Origin: Gnetum montanum
Taxonomy: Eukaryota; Streptophyta; Gnetopsida; Gnetales; Gnetaceae
DNA: 20,896 nt
Direction: 5' to 3'
Assembly (NCBI GenBank): GCA_015680685.1
Contig: MNCI01004998.1
Location: 156,996 to 177,891, forward strand
The notes under the pieces: model-generated
What the model saw: only the letters and a program-made list of their open reading frames with translations
What the model was told of the DNA's origin: nothing
The model's database searches: none
Position numbers and translations under genes: made by a program
Shown here: piece after piece, positions 1 to 9,862 of the stretch
How the letters are laid out: each line of letters begins with the position of its first letter
Position numbering within the stretch: the first letter of the stretch is position 1

Positions 1-436
1 ATCTATACCATACTTTTGCTTGGCCAACGAGTGTCATAGGAAAGAGCTTGAGTTTTTGCCAACTATTATCAATGTTGTTTCATGCACAGGCATCGTAGAA
101 GGCTTGTAAATGTTGTTGTAGATCTAAGTCATAGCCTCCTGAGAAATTGGGAAAGTTGTTTGAATCAAGCCTGGGTAGGCAGCTCTCTTTACAATGCCTA
201 CAGGAGATTCGAACAACCTATTGTATTTGCGTTAGGCTTGTAGTGGCTAGTAGGGGTTCATCATCATTGAGTAAGTTATGCTTTCGTGTGTTGGGATGAT
301 GCTGCCTTTGTTTATGTTTATAAGAAACCCCCACCTTAGATTGCGTACTCCAATCTTCATTGTCATATAATTCGTTGGTTCTGGAATGAATTTCCTTAAT
401 AGATGTGGCATTATCGTAGTCTTGTAGGAAAGGCAT
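1..436 (-). pseudogene. gag: gag N-terminal part of element B (broken, truncated by window edge)
   Basis: The frame opens with ATG at 436, about 120 bases after the PBS, and stays in one frame to the left edge. It is broken by a TAG after residue 72 and a later TGA. The N-terminus is short, about 57 residues before a DDEPLLAT block. After it come the segments LDSNNFPNFSGGYD and WQKLKLFPMTL, which match the start of the retrotransposon capsid domain and align with element C's gag near 6560-6700. The product would be the structural capsid protein that packages element RNA. The stops fit C-to-T or G-to-A change of Gln and Trp/Arg codons. The rest of the capsid domain is off-window. Confidence 0.8.
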
Positions 437-557
437 GGTTGTGAGATTGTGTGTGAATTTGTATGTGACTTTTTGTATTTATTTCTTCCTAAAAGATATA
501 TCGTTAATTCCTATACAAAAACCTTGTATGATATAACTAATCTAGATAACTAGCACC

Positions 558-576
558 ATCCCCAGCAACAGCCCCA
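558..576 (-). other. Primer-binding site of element B (tRNA-Asp type)
   Basis: On the minus strand this reads TGGGGCTGTTGCTGGGGAT. It matches the plant tRNA-Asp-type PBS (TGGCGCCGTTGCCGGGGAC) at 15 of 19 positions, three of the four differences being C-to-T. It lies one base past the LTR end, the same spacing as in element C. It would prime minus-strand DNA synthesis. Confidence 0.85.
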
Positions 577-826
577 ATGATGAGTGGCGAGGTACCCCTA
601 CACTCAACCATATGAATACAAGAATTTCATGCACAATTCAGTTGAACTTCATAGATGGGCTAATTGTGATTTCTAGATAGTTACTTGTAGATCGCAGTTC
701 GCTGTCTTCCCACTTGGACTAGTATTAGCTTTGTCACATATGGTTTAGTCCAGAGTGAGGTGTATGATGTGTTCCTATACTAATGCTACTCCTGGGGCTA
801 ATGGAAAATAATATCAACTAAACTAG

Positions 827-841
827 GAGAGAGAGAGAGAA
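827..841. repeat. (GA)n microsatellite
   Basis: A short GA run of about seven units inside LTR B. Confidence 0.8.
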
Positions 842-1060
842 TCTAAGCTAGCCTAGGTATGATGAACATCCATTCATTAATCTTCCATACACATCTTGGA
901 CCTCGTGCACGACTACCACTGGGATTACCAAGTGCATGGCCTAGGTACGCTACTGGGTTACCAAGTAGTCACACTTAAATGCTCATGATTAAGTCGTACT
1001 CATTTCGCGTTACTAAGAGATAAGGGTAGAGAGATATTAACTAGGAAAGAAGTAACTAAC

Positions 1061-1085
1061 AAATAAATAAATAAATAAATAAATA
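1061..1085. repeat. (AAAT)n microsatellite
   Basis: About six AAAT units inside LTR B. The equivalent place in LTR A has no such run, so it expanded after the two LTRs diverged. Confidence 0.9.
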
Positions 1086-1127
1086 ATTAAGCTAAGTAGA
1101 TGCTACAATGATGAAGTAATCTCGATC

Positions 1128-1133
1128 TTTATT
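1128..1133 (-). terminator. Poly(A) signal in LTR B
   Basis: AATAAA on the minus strand, in the context CAATAAAGATCGAG. The same context recurs at the poly(A) signal of LTRs A and C, so it likely marks the 3' end of R. Confidence 0.65.
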
Positions 1134-1306
1134 GCCAGTCATGTGTGTGTTGAAGTACATCACACTTGAATAAGGATGCCGTACAATTACAATCACCACA
1201 CTGCGAGCATACACTGGGAGAGAAGGGTTGAGAGGAAAAACTGATGTAAAAAGAAACTTAAACTTAATGACTCTAAAAAAACTGCCTACAAGATTTGTCT
1301 ACCTCT

Positions 1307-1367
1307 TATTTATAGATGAGGAGACATGTTGCGATATCGCGTACGCAATATCATGGCTGCGATATCG
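1307..1367 (-). promoter_or_regulatory. U3 core promoter of LTR B: GATATC palindromes plus TATA box
   Basis: The TATA box reads TATAAATA on the minus strand (1314-1307). Upstream of it lie GCGATATCGC (1331-1340), the near-perfect palindrome GATATCGCGTACGCAATATC (1333-1352) and CGATATCG (1360-1367). This is the layout of an RNA polymerase II promoter with a repeated palindromic upstream site. The binding factor is unknown. Confidence 0.7.
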
Positions 1368-1910
1368 TGGCCAACAAAAATGATAACTCATCAACAAGGC
1401 AATGTGATTGTGTGAGTAATTGGTTAGAGTTTGCAATCGTTGTCTTCCCACATGAGCTAGTAAAGTCCAAACATATGGCTTAACTCACGATGAGGTATAT
1501 GATATATAATGTTGTGTTGGCCACGATTCTCCTAGAAGACATAAGGTAAGAGTAAAGGTTTCTAAATCTAAGTAATAGTAGATGAATCTAATCTAGCCTA
1601 GGTGATGAGTGTTTGGTTCTAACCTTTCATTCACCCCTTGGACTTCATGTAACTACTACTAGGATTGCCAAGTACCACACTATTGGGTGTACCAAGTGAT
1701 AGTACTACTGGGTTACTAAGCAGTTACACTTGAGTGTTCGAGATCAGTCGTACTCATTCTGCTTAACAAGAGGAATAGTAAAATGCATTGAAAGTAAATT
1801 AGTAACTAATGAAAATAGTAATCATTAAGCTAAGTAAAAATAGAAAAATTATTGTAAGTGTAAACAATAAAGACTAAGTGATGTTGCAATGATGTAGAGT
1901 AATCGTGATC

Positions 1911-1916
1911 TTTATT
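1911..1916 (-). terminator. Poly(A) signal in LTR A
   Basis: AATAAA on the minus strand, at the position homologous to the poly(A) signals of LTRs B and C (followed by GATC). Confidence 0.6.
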
Positions 1917-2094
1917 TCTATGCATGAAATGAATCCAAGTACATTCCACTCAAATAAAGACTTCATTCAATTACAAAACATCACACTATGGGCATACACT
2001 CCTAAGTGCTAAGTGCTAAAATTGAGAAAACAAACTGATGTAATTTTGCTAAGTGTGAAATGAAACTGTATGTGGACGATGTGCCTAAGTGTTG

Positions 2095-2203
2095 TATTTA
2101 TAGGCCTACACACACCTACGATATCGGATATGCAACATTGTTTCTTGTTTGTCAATATCAGGGATTTGATATCATGACTCCGATATTAGATACCCAATAT
2201 TGT
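2095..2203 (-). promoter_or_regulatory. U3 promoter of LTR A: GATATC/AATATT module and TATA box
   Basis: The minus-strand TATA box TATAAATA is at 2102-2095. Upstream, 2151-2203 holds a closely spaced series of AATATT, ATATCGG, GATATC and GATATTGA motifs, with an extra CGATATCG near 2119-2126. The 2151-2203 block reappears, roughly three-quarters identical by eye, in front of A's ORF3 at 18976-19031. Confidence 0.7.
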
Positions 2204-2229
2204 GGGCGAGAAAAAAATTTGATTTATCA

Positions 2230-2239
2230 TACCCCCATG
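2230..2239 (-). other. Polypurine site of element A
   Basis: The minus strand reads CATGGGGGTA directly before the LTR start. Element C has CATGGGGATA at the same place. About 20 bases upstream both have AAGGATGA or GAGGATGAG. The tract is short for a polypurine primer, and the upstream purine stretch may contribute. Confidence 0.65.
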
Positions 2240-2433
2240 ATTGACTAAAAATTCATCCTTGAGTTAAAAAAAACGAGGATGGAGTTCCTTACAAAATTTT
2301 TAGGTCGATTTACATGACATTGACTCTTATATACATGACTTTTTATGTCGTAGTGGTGTTTTACAAAATTAACACAAATCATGACATAATAAATTTATCA
2401 AAAGAACAAAATTTGGCGAAGCTTGATGTAGTC

Positions 2434-4607
2434 TTATGTGGTTCTAGGTGGTGGTGACTCTTCCATTGGTTGCTTCCTCTTGTCATTAGGCTTCTAGAAT
2501 TTGTATCGATTCAAAAGTGCCTGAAGCTTTTCTTCTTCCATTTTGGGATTGTGAACTATCCATGCTGATGAACCAATGTTTGATGAAATTGACATGTCCC
2601 ATGTGCATGATAGCTATGGAAACATTTGGTTTGCTTTGACATACTAAACTAGGAATTGCCTTATTTTTTCCTCAAATGCTTTGGCCTTTTCTCTTAATTC
2701 ATGAGAGTCTAATAGTCTTTTGGGCAAGTTTGTTGCTACATCTTTTTGCCTGTGGTAGCTAGCCTTTATTACTTCTAGTTTTGAGTTTGCTACTTGGAGT
2801 TTCTGCAAAGCATCTTTTCAATCCACAAACTTTTTCTCATATAAGGCATAGGTGGCTGCTACTTACTGTTATACCTTATTTCTAGGCCTACCTACTATTA
2901 ACATGGCCAAGTTAGCATAATGAAGATTAGCTAATGTCATGTACTCTTTCAAGTCCTCAATCTGCAGGTCTTTATTTTTCACTTTTTCCTAGTGGACAAA
3001 GGCATAATTATCTAGGATGGGTTGCTAATTAGGATTTTGTGCTAATATAGAGCTGATTCTGGCCTTTGCCTTCTAAATTTCTTTTCATTGATTTTTTTGT
3101 ACATGCCCACTGGGTCTTAGAAGTGTTCCTTAAGCCTCTCATGTTTCTTTGCCTCATTTTGCTATGCGTTGATTTCAATGGCTGATTTTTGTTCGATGGT
3201 GTGTACCTCCTCCATGAAGAGGATTTTGTTTTCTCTCACAAGGCAACTTATGTCCTGGTTGATCCTTACCAGTTGTTCCCTTAACTGGTGGATGCTCTCT
3301 TCTAGGATGTTTTTCTACTTCTCCATAGTGGTTAACCTCAAGTTGTTAATAGCAAGTTGGTTATTTCCTTCTTGAACTATGATAAGTATCTTCACATGTG
3401 CATATGTCTATGATTTAGCTATAGAGGCATTCCATGTTGCTTTATCCTTCTCATTTGCCAGTTTTTTATTCTACTCAATCAATTTGTTGATCTAATCTAT
3501 TTTGAATTGCTTAATCTAGTTAGGTACAATAAATTGTATGGGATTTCTCCTTTCAGCTCTTAGGGTTATGAGCTCTTCTACTGGTTTTAGGAATTCTGCT
3601 TCCACATGCTTTTCCCTAGTCTCTATAATGACTAGTTTTTCTTTGGTAATTATGGGTTTAGATTGTACTATAGTGACATCACTAGGGATGTCAAAAAGTA
3701 TTGTCATTACTTATCTTGGCTATAGTAGCCTATCAAGGGCATCCTCATGATTAGTAGGAGTCATTAAGGTTCCAGCTAACATTTGAACATCTCTAGCTCT
3801 ATTTAGATCCACCGGTGGTACAATAGGTACATTAAAAGATTCTTTAATATGATTAGTGATCACCTCTACTACTCCTATTACATCCTAGTGCTACATTACC
3901 ACAACTGTGGCTCCTTCTCTAGTCTCTAGCATTACTTAGAATGATGCAGCATTCCCAGAGAGCGGTTGTGACCATACCTCTCCTCTTGATTTCAATGAAA
4001 TTTATCCACTTGCTAAATCATCTAAAACTATGGGTCTGATGGCACTATATAGATTGGCCTCTTTCCTTATTCCATAATTGATTATTTTTGCAATCTATTG
4101 TAGATGGCTCATTGACGGTCTATAATCTTGCAGTGGTGGTGGTGGGACTTGTTGTTCTTGCTACTACTGTTGGTTGTTGGGCATTGCTTGCTCTTGTTGT
4201 TGCTCCTATTATTACTCTTGTTCTTGTTCTTTCTCTTGTTATTGACATGATCCTTCCTTGGTGGTGCTAGTTTGAGCAACTTAGTGTATGAAGCATTTTG
4301 GGGTCTCCTAGGAACATCATTGGTGTATCCTAGGATTATGGCTCACTTGCATAGCTTCTTGATAAGGCAAGGAAATGGAAGTGTTGGCTTCCTTGCTTTC
4401 TTCTCTTCAAATCGCCTTTGGATTTCCATGAAGTACAGTTGTGCAAAGTTGACATTTTATTTGCCTATCAAAGCGCACTACCTGTAGCCACATAAGTTGA
4501 TAGTTGATTGAGTCCTTTTGTTGGGAATAGGTGATAAGTGCCAATTTTAAAGTATATTCTCTCCTCTAAAGTAAGCCCATTGTAGCCTTTATCTTCTTTT
4601 CCATAAG
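2434..4607 (-). pseudogene. ORF3 of element A, 3' part (broken by stops and by element C)
   Basis: This continues the ORF whose beginning is at 18443-17874. From 4607 leftward it encodes the end of the N-terminal domain (TLPFPCLIKKLCK; element C has TLPFPCLIQKICK). Next comes a Gln/Pro-rich linker near 4250-4090, then a conserved block with SGNAASF and EGATVVVM (element C: SGNAATF, EGATVLVM). A long coiled coil follows near 3700-2750, including REQLVRINQDISCLVRENK at about 3290-3230. The tail is AWIVHNPKMEEEKLQALL near 2570-2510. I end it at the TAA at 2436-2434, which is uncertain. Several in-frame stops sit where Gln is expected, and there are a few frameshifts. The function is unknown. I see no convincing transmembrane segment, which argues against an envelope protein. 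Confidence 0.78.
4603..4607. repeat. Target-site duplication of element C, left copy
   Basis: ATAAG lies immediately before LTR base 4608. The right copy is ATAAT, a single mismatch in 5 bp. A 5-bp duplication is typical of Ty3/gypsy integration. Removing one copy puts the interrupted ORF3 of element A back in frame. Confidence 0.85.
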
Positions 4608-4634
4608 TGATGAGTTGCAGTTCTATTGGCTATG

Positions 4635-4755
4635 TTGACGAGGCCTCATTGATGTAGCCTTGACGACTAGGCCTCGTCAACAAGGCCTCGTCGATACATG
4701 ATATGATGCATTGACGAGGCCTTATCAATGCAGTGTCTAGACTTAGTTGTAAATA
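4635..4755 (+). promoter_or_regulatory. U3 palindrome array and TATA region of the 5' LTR of C
   Basis: Four 18-bp variants of the palindrome TTGACGAGGCCTCGTCAA lie at 4635-4652, 4663-4680, 4677-4694 and 4711-4728. They are followed by TGTAAATA at 4748-4755, the counterpart of an intact TATAAATA in the 3' LTR. A 14-bp stretch holding GGCCTCGTC is duplicated within the array, so copies two and three overlap. These look like sites for a dimeric DNA-binding protein upstream of the genomic-RNA promoter. Confidence 0.72.
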
Positions 4756-4926
4756 CATAGCCACTAGCTACATTTATGCTAATAGAGATTTTAGTAGTAG
4801 CGAAGCTCTTACAATTTGTTCATTTGAAAGTTAGAATTTTTCTCCCGAATGCCCACAATAGGAGTCATTAAGTGTACGGATCTTTATTCAAGCATTGTTG
4901 TACTTGAGCACGATAGTGTGTGCAGC

Positions 4927-4932
4927 AATAAA
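4927..4932 (+). terminator. Poly(A) signal in 5' LTR of C
   Basis: AATAAA in the context GCAATAAAGACGAG, homologous in position and flanks to 17278-17283 and to the signals in LTRs A and B. Confidence 0.65.
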
Positions 4933-5102
4933 GACGAGCTTTCTGATAAACCTTGCAACACTTTGGATAGATTAAATATTCTATTTATGCATTTAATGTT
5001 TTAAATTATTTATTAAATATTTTCCAGTAATTAAGTTAATAAGGCAATTAAGTAAGATAGATTAAACACATAAGTACGATCACTTTGAGTGTAGCATGTA
5101 TT

Positions 5103-5172
5103 CACTTAGTAATCCCAATAGCGTTATTGCTTGGTATGCCCAGTAGCATAGCACTTGGTAACCTAGTAGTGG
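5103..5172 (+). repeat. Three imperfect U5 repeats (CTTGGTAAYCCAGTAG-like)
   Basis: Three consecutive units of about 21-22 bases start near 5103, 5129 and 5151. Similar units occur in the 3' LTR (about 17452-17523), in LTR B (917-970) and in LTR A (1658-1724). Confidence 0.75.
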
Positions 5173-5523
5173 ATATGTGGGTTTAGGAAGTGTGTAAAAA
5201 ATGGGACTAGATGCTTATGTTAGGACTAGTTAGATACTAGTTAATTAGTTACATTAAATTAGTTAATCAAATTACTTTATTTCTCTTTAAATACCAAACC
5301 CATAAAATATAAAATGATAAAAATCAGATGACTCAATTACACTTAACTATATTAGTGTATGTCACAAGTGTAATTGGGAAGACAATGATTGACCTTAAGG
5401 CAAGATTCACTTCCTAGAAGACTAATGCACCAAAAACTACAAAGTCTGTGGAATTCGATTAGATCACGCGTGAACGCTTGTGATTCATATGGTTGGGCAT
5501 AGGGGTACCTCGCTGCTCATCAT

Positions 5524-5542
5524 TGGTGCTGCTATTGGGGAC
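5524..5542 (+). other. Primer-binding site of element C (tRNA-Asp type)
   Basis: TGGTGCTGCTATTGGGGAC matches the tRNA-Asp-type PBS at 13 of 19 positions, and every difference is a transition. One base separates it from the LTR end, as in element B. Confidence 0.85.
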
Positions 5543-5674
5543 TTTATTTGTTGAAATATGCTCTATCTAGGATTAGTGAATATTATTTATATCGTTGGAT
5601 GAACTCAAGGTCAACATCACTCTCAACAACATATAAACTACTAAGCACACTGATAATTTTATTCATTTTTCAAA

Positions 5675-7900
5675 ATGTCTTCTTCTTCCCACAAATATGA
5701 AGATGTCAAACTGCCAGTCCCACAAGAGTGAAAAGTGGTATATACTCATCCAAATGAGTATGTACTAGACTTCATCTTCATCCTACATTAGGATGAATAG
5801 CTGTGATGGCATGATATAGAGGGCAACATTGTCTTGCCCCCTACTGGATCTGTGCCTAGAATGTTGTTTCAAATCTTTTAAAAGTTGCACATTGTAGATC
5901 TTCACGAAGAATACATTGTGAATGGTTATGACACTAAGAACTACTATCCCACTGAAATACAACATAAGTGAGATCGACATCAAGAGAAGCTCCATGAGGC
6001 TATGAAGGAAAAACATTTTACTAATTCCTTGTTCCTACTAGATCAAGATGACAATGAGGATCCTCACTTTGAAGGTTCTCAACGTGAAGATTCTCCATCC
6101 CTTGTTATTAATGATGAGGATGCAACCCTAAACTTGCAATCCACGATTCATAAAATAGGTTTAGGAAAAAGTGATAGTCAAGGTAGGGACTTGGGCAAGC
6201 ATCATAATGGCAAGTGATCTAAGGATGGTGGTCATAATGAGCGAAAAAGTGGTGTCAGACATCGTAGTGGTGGTGGTGGTCCATCTTCCTCTCCATCTTC
6301 TTCATCTGATTCCAAACATTCCTCTTCATCTGTCAGTTCTCATAGAAGTTGTCGTCTAAAGAATTGCGATGAAGGTGATCAATGAGACAACAATGACTAT
6401 GAAGGCCACCAGAATCGAAGGGGTGGTCGAAACCATCATTGGCATCATTGACATAGTGATGATGATGAACCTTTGTTGGCAACTCAAAGTATGTTCAACA
6501 TTGCAAAGGTAGTTAAAATTCCAACCAGGAATATGAAAGATAGTAGGATCAAGCACTTAGACATGAATAATATCCGAGGATTTGAAGGGGGATACAACTT
6601 TGATCCACAAACAAAACTATAGGATTTCCATGATGCCTATGCCTTATAAAACATAGAAAATAAATGGTAGAAACTCAAGCTCTTCCCTAGGACACTCATC
6701 AAGGAAGTTGAAAGCTAGTACTGGTCCTTTGAACCAAAATCCGTTTGTAGATGAATTACCATGTTAGAGATGTTTAATGATAAATACTATATGTACTCCA
6801 GAGTGTCTAATTTGAGAAGGCAAATCCAAGGCTAGAAACAGGGAACATATGAATCCTTGGATGCTACCATGGGTAGATACTATTCACTCTTACACTATTG
6901 CCCTAGCCATGGCTATTCTTAGAGGGAATAAATTTTCCACATTATAGATGGGCTTAGGGTAGAAACTAGAAGAACCCTTGGGGTGTATGCCCAAGAAATA
7001 TTGTCTAAACTAAGAGCTCATCAAATCCAAAGGCTAATTGAGCAAGTAGCAAAAGAAGAAAGTGAGCTATGAAAAAGGAAAAGTGCAAAAGAGTATAATA
7101 GGGATCCTTCCATCAAGAAACTGGAAGTCTGATTTTGTGACGAGGAGGAGTCACCACTTGATGAAGTGGTGAATAGGAAAACCTTGCCCATCCAAAAATC
7201 TATTTTTGATATTTCAGCAAAGGTTGATAAATTATGGGACTCATTGGATAAAACATTTTAAATTTCTATGAAGATCATTGAAGAATCCAAAGAGAAAAAT
7301 AGTGATCATAACCACAGGAGGTGAAAAGAAGTTGAACATGCCTACTAAAGAGGTAAGGGCAAAGCTGCAGCCATAGAGGAAGTTGTGGAGATTGACTCTA
7401 ATGATGAAACTAATTTTGAAATTTGTCAATACGAACATCCAAAAGGTTGTTGCCTTGTGGTGTCACACTTACAAAATTTTGGGATGTACACATTGAATCC
7501 TTGACTAGCACGTAGGCAAGCAGCTAGATGATTGCCTTATCCTCAAGGCAATCCAAGGTAGTTCCACCACCAACGACAAGCTTACTACCCAAGTGGAGCT
7601 TCACCAAAACCTTATGAATAATATTAACAATGGTACCAACCATAATCGTGGGAAATGCCACCACCAAGGTAGTAGTACCCTTATAGGTAACCAAATCCAT
7701 ATGGGTACTATGTTTAGCAACCCGTCTCCCTAAGAAGTTCTGCAAGTCATACCTCATCTCAACATCACTATTACCCTTTGAAGTATCACTGAACACATTC
7801 ACCATTTGCTCAAGGGAAGCACCCATATCCATATCATCCTCCACATCCATTTGCACACACACCTCTACCTTTAACTTAGCTACTTCCTACTCCATCCGTA
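5675..7900 (+). pseudogene. gag: gag of element C (broken)
   Basis: This is the capsid polyprotein gene. ATG at 5675 is the first good start after the 130-base leader. One frame holds to about 6420, where an extra G in a GGGG run shifts it by one base. The next frame continues to about 7480. About 260 residues precede the DDEPLLAT block, including a Ser/Gly/His-rich stretch (6240-6350). The capsid core lies near 6560-7060 (GFEGGYNF, KLKLFPRTL, HYCPSHGYS). A weak Cys/His cluster (CQYEHPKGCC, about 7420-7450) may be a degenerate zinc knuckle. A third frame from about 7535 to 7880 is rich in Pro, Tyr and Gln (YPQGNP, PNPYGYYV). More than fifteen stops interrupt it, mostly TAG/TAA/TGA where Gln or Trp is expected. 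The boundary with protease is not clear. Confidence 0.85.
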
Positions 7901-8159
7901 GGGTGAGATTCCTCCACAGCCACAACAATGAAATGCTACGAGGGCTACACATTCACAACAAACTTTCCAACCAAGTGGTTCAGATAATCGATCCAAAAAA
8001 AGACCCTTCTTCTAACCCAATAGTCCTCTCCAACCCTCATAACCTAGTGTGCTTGATCATCTTGCATCTCCAATACCTTCATCATGTGTGTCAAATACCT
8101 TCAAGTGCTCTTCAAACTCGGTGCTACCTTAGATTCGCATTGTAATGCTAGCTCATGCT

Positions 8160-8540
8160 ATTTTCAACTAGATCAAGGATGGAAATCTTCCCACAAAAAG
8201 ATCTAACCTAGGAAGTCCACTCATTTACCTGTAGATTGCTAAACATAAGCCATGCAAGGCTCTTCTTGACTTTGGTTTTGGAGTTAATCTCATCTTCCAT
8301 GACATGTACAAGGCCTGGAACCTACCACCTCTTAAGAAGAGCAACATTCATCTAGAATTGGCAGATCAATCAATTACTATCCCCATAGAATTAGTAGAGG
8401 ACATTGTGGCCATAGTTTTTGGGTGGTCCTATCCTACTAATTTTCTAGTAATTAAATTTGAAAACTGCAAAAGTGACTTCCCCATCATTATGAGAATAAC
8501 TTAGTTAAGCATGGTCGATGCACATATGGGCATAAGGAAT
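8160..8540 (+). pseudogene. Aspartic protease domain of element C
   Basis: This retropepsin domain would cleave the Gag-Pol polyprotein. The frame around 8226-8530 reads KPCKALLDFGFGVNLI, then LELADQSITIPIELVEDI and FKNCKSDFPII-like sequence, matching the Athila/Tat protease layout (ALLD-x-G-x-S-V-N-L, ADxS, LEDV, FPIILGRPFL). The catalytic Asp is at 8268-8270. The usual D-[ST/L]-G-[AS] box is here DFGFG. One stop (TAG at about 8503) falls near the end of the domain. It is in a different frame from RT (frameshift between about 8540 and 8738). Confidence 0.82.
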
Positions 8541-8737
8541 CTCTCTTGGGAAATATCCAACATAGTAATAATGATTACAATTGCATGCAAAAGATTTGGT
8601 CCATCAAAAGTACATACATTAAAGCATGTAATTAGTGTGCACAAGAAATCAATACTCAAAAGTGTTTGTACCTAGCAGCCACAAAATAGGAGGGCACCCA
8701 GTGGCTAATAGCTAACTTAGATAGCAACACATTATGC

Positions 8738-9860
8738 ATGGAACCAGCTGAGAGCCTAACATGTGATTATATTAAAGGCATGAATAAACTTGAACAAGTT
8801 CATCCCCAACTCTCTAATGAAGATGATGATACCTGTTGGGGGGAGTTGGAAATCCCTAATAACTTCAAGCAGGAGCCCCTCAAGCTAAAAAATTTATTGA
8901 CTGGCATGAAATATGCATTTTTAAACAATCGTAAATTGGTCATAATTAATGCTAAAATTGCTTCTGAACAAAAAGAAAAGTTTTTAAAGGTAGTTAAAAA
9001 ATGGCCAATAGCCTTTGCTTGGTCATATCTTGAGTTAACAAGAATCGATCTGAGGATATGCTAGCATCGCATTTACACCGACCTAGCCATGAAGCCTAGA
9101 AGGCAGCCACAGAGGCAACTGAATCCCAAATTGAAGCAGATCATCAACAAGAAAATTGAACAACTCCTCAAGGCAGGGTTCATCTATCCCATTGTAGATA
9201 GTGAGTGGGTTAGCCCACTTGTAATTGTGTCAAAAAAAGGTGGCAAATGGTGGGTTTGCATTGACTTTAGGCTATTGAATGCAACAACATTTAAAGATCA
9301 TTTTCCATTTCCATTTGTGGATCAACTGTTGGACACCATATCTGGGCATTGTTATTATAGCTTCTTGGATGGTTATAGTGGCTATAAGAAAATCCAGATT
9401 GCACCAAAAGATCATGCCAAGACAACATTCACAATTCCTTGGGGGACTTTTGCATATTGTAAGATGCCATTCGGTTTGTGCAATGCCCCTGCAACATTTC
9501 AATGCCTAGTCCTTAGTATCTTCCAATAGCATATTGGTAGTGGTGTGGAAGTCTTCATGGATGACTTTTCCACCTATGGAGCTATGTTTGAGCAAGCCTT
9601 GGACTGCCTTGAGCAAGTATTGAAGAGATGTGTTGAAATAAACTTGTAGCTCAACTAGCAAAAGAGCCATCTCATGGTCTAAGAAGGCATTTTGCTAAGG
9701 CACCAAATTTCATGAAAAGGTACTAAGGTAGACCTAGAAAAGATGAGGGTCATCTAAGGAATAACATGCTAACTAAAGATGGTTAAAGATGTTTGGTCAT
9801 TTCTTGGACACACTTGCTACTACCGGTGATTCATAGAGAATTTCTCTAAGATTGCAAAAC
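8738..9860 (+). pseudogene. pol: Reverse transcriptase domain of element C, with upstream linker
   Basis: This enzyme copies element RNA into DNA in the cytoplasmic particle. The linker (8738-9060) contains LLTGMKYAFL and KWPIAFAWS, the usual lead-in of OTA elements. The RT core starts near 9089 with LNPKLKQIINKKI. It continues with GFIYPIVDSEWVSPL, WVCIDFRLLNATT, FPFPFVDQLLD, YSFLDGYSGY and MPFGLCNAPATFQ. The active-site motif is FMDDFSTYG, with both Asp codons intact at 9560-9565. One frame runs throughout 8738-9640 with a few stops. The FMDD form with DFS is typical of Athila/Tat relatives. The C-terminal part to about 9860 (SFLGHTCYYR) has more stops. Confidence 0.93.
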
Positions 9861-9862
9861 CA

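Larger units (their letters stand above)
1..1393 (-). mobile_element. Element B: Ty3/gypsy (Athila-like) retrotransposon, 5' portion only
   Basis: Reading leftward on the minus strand, the sequence shows a complete LTR starting TGATGAG at 1393 and ending CTCATCA at 578. One base follows, then a tRNA-Asp-type PBS, a leader and the start of gag, which runs off the left edge. The element begins exactly where the preceding LTR (element A, 1394-2229) stops short. It therefore looks like a nested insertion in A's 3' LTR, although a tandem-LTR rearrangement is also possible. Its second LTR and the rest of its genes lie outside the window. LTRs A and B are clearly related but well diverged, so B is a sister family rather than the same insertion. 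Confidence 0.82.
578..1393 (-). repeat. 5' LTR of element B (816 bp)
   Basis: The termini are perfect 7-base inverted repeats: TGATGAG begins at 1393 and CTCATCA ends at 578 on the minus strand. In transcription order it has a U3 with GATATC palindromes (1331-1367), a TATA box (1314-1307), an AATAAA signal (1133-1128) and a U5 containing CTTGGTAAYCCAGTAG-like repeats (about 917-970). R and U5 are recognisably shared with the LTRs of A and C. It also contains an (AAAT)n run and a short (GA)n run. Confidence 0.88.
1394..2229 (-). repeat. 3' LTR of element A, truncated at its 3' end (836 bp seen)
   Basis: The LTR starts TGATAAATC at 2229, just after the polypurine site. It has a U3 with GATATC/AATATT motifs, a TATA box (2102-2095), an AATAAA signal (1916-1911) and U5 repeats (about 1658-1724). 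It aligns along its length with LTR B but lacks the last 80 or so bases that B has before CTCATCA. It stops exactly at B's first base. That missing end should lie beyond the left edge if B is a nested insertion. Confidence 0.82.
4608..5522 (+). repeat. 5' LTR of element C (915 bp)
   Basis: It begins TGATGAG and ends CTCATCA, perfect 7-base inverted ends. It has a U3 with four GGCC-centred palindromes, a degraded TATA box (TGTAAATA, 4748-4755), AATAAA (4927-4932) and U5 repeats (5103-5172). It is 48 bp shorter than the 3' LTR, which is fully explained by the U3 repeat array. Confidence 0.95.

Noticed and set aside
2060-2248. 62-codon plus-strand frame
   Set aside because: It lies inside LTR A across its U3 and TATA region, with no sign of coding.
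4088-4270. Very hydrophobic plus-strand frame resembling membrane segments
   Set aside because: It is the complement of the CAA/CAG-rich Gln linker of element A's ORF3. Antisense of Gln codons gives Leu and Val.
7524-7862. 112-codon open frame on the minus strand
   Set aside because: It is the antisense of the Pro/Tyr/Gln-rich C-terminal part of gag, and its composition follows from that. No similarity recognised.
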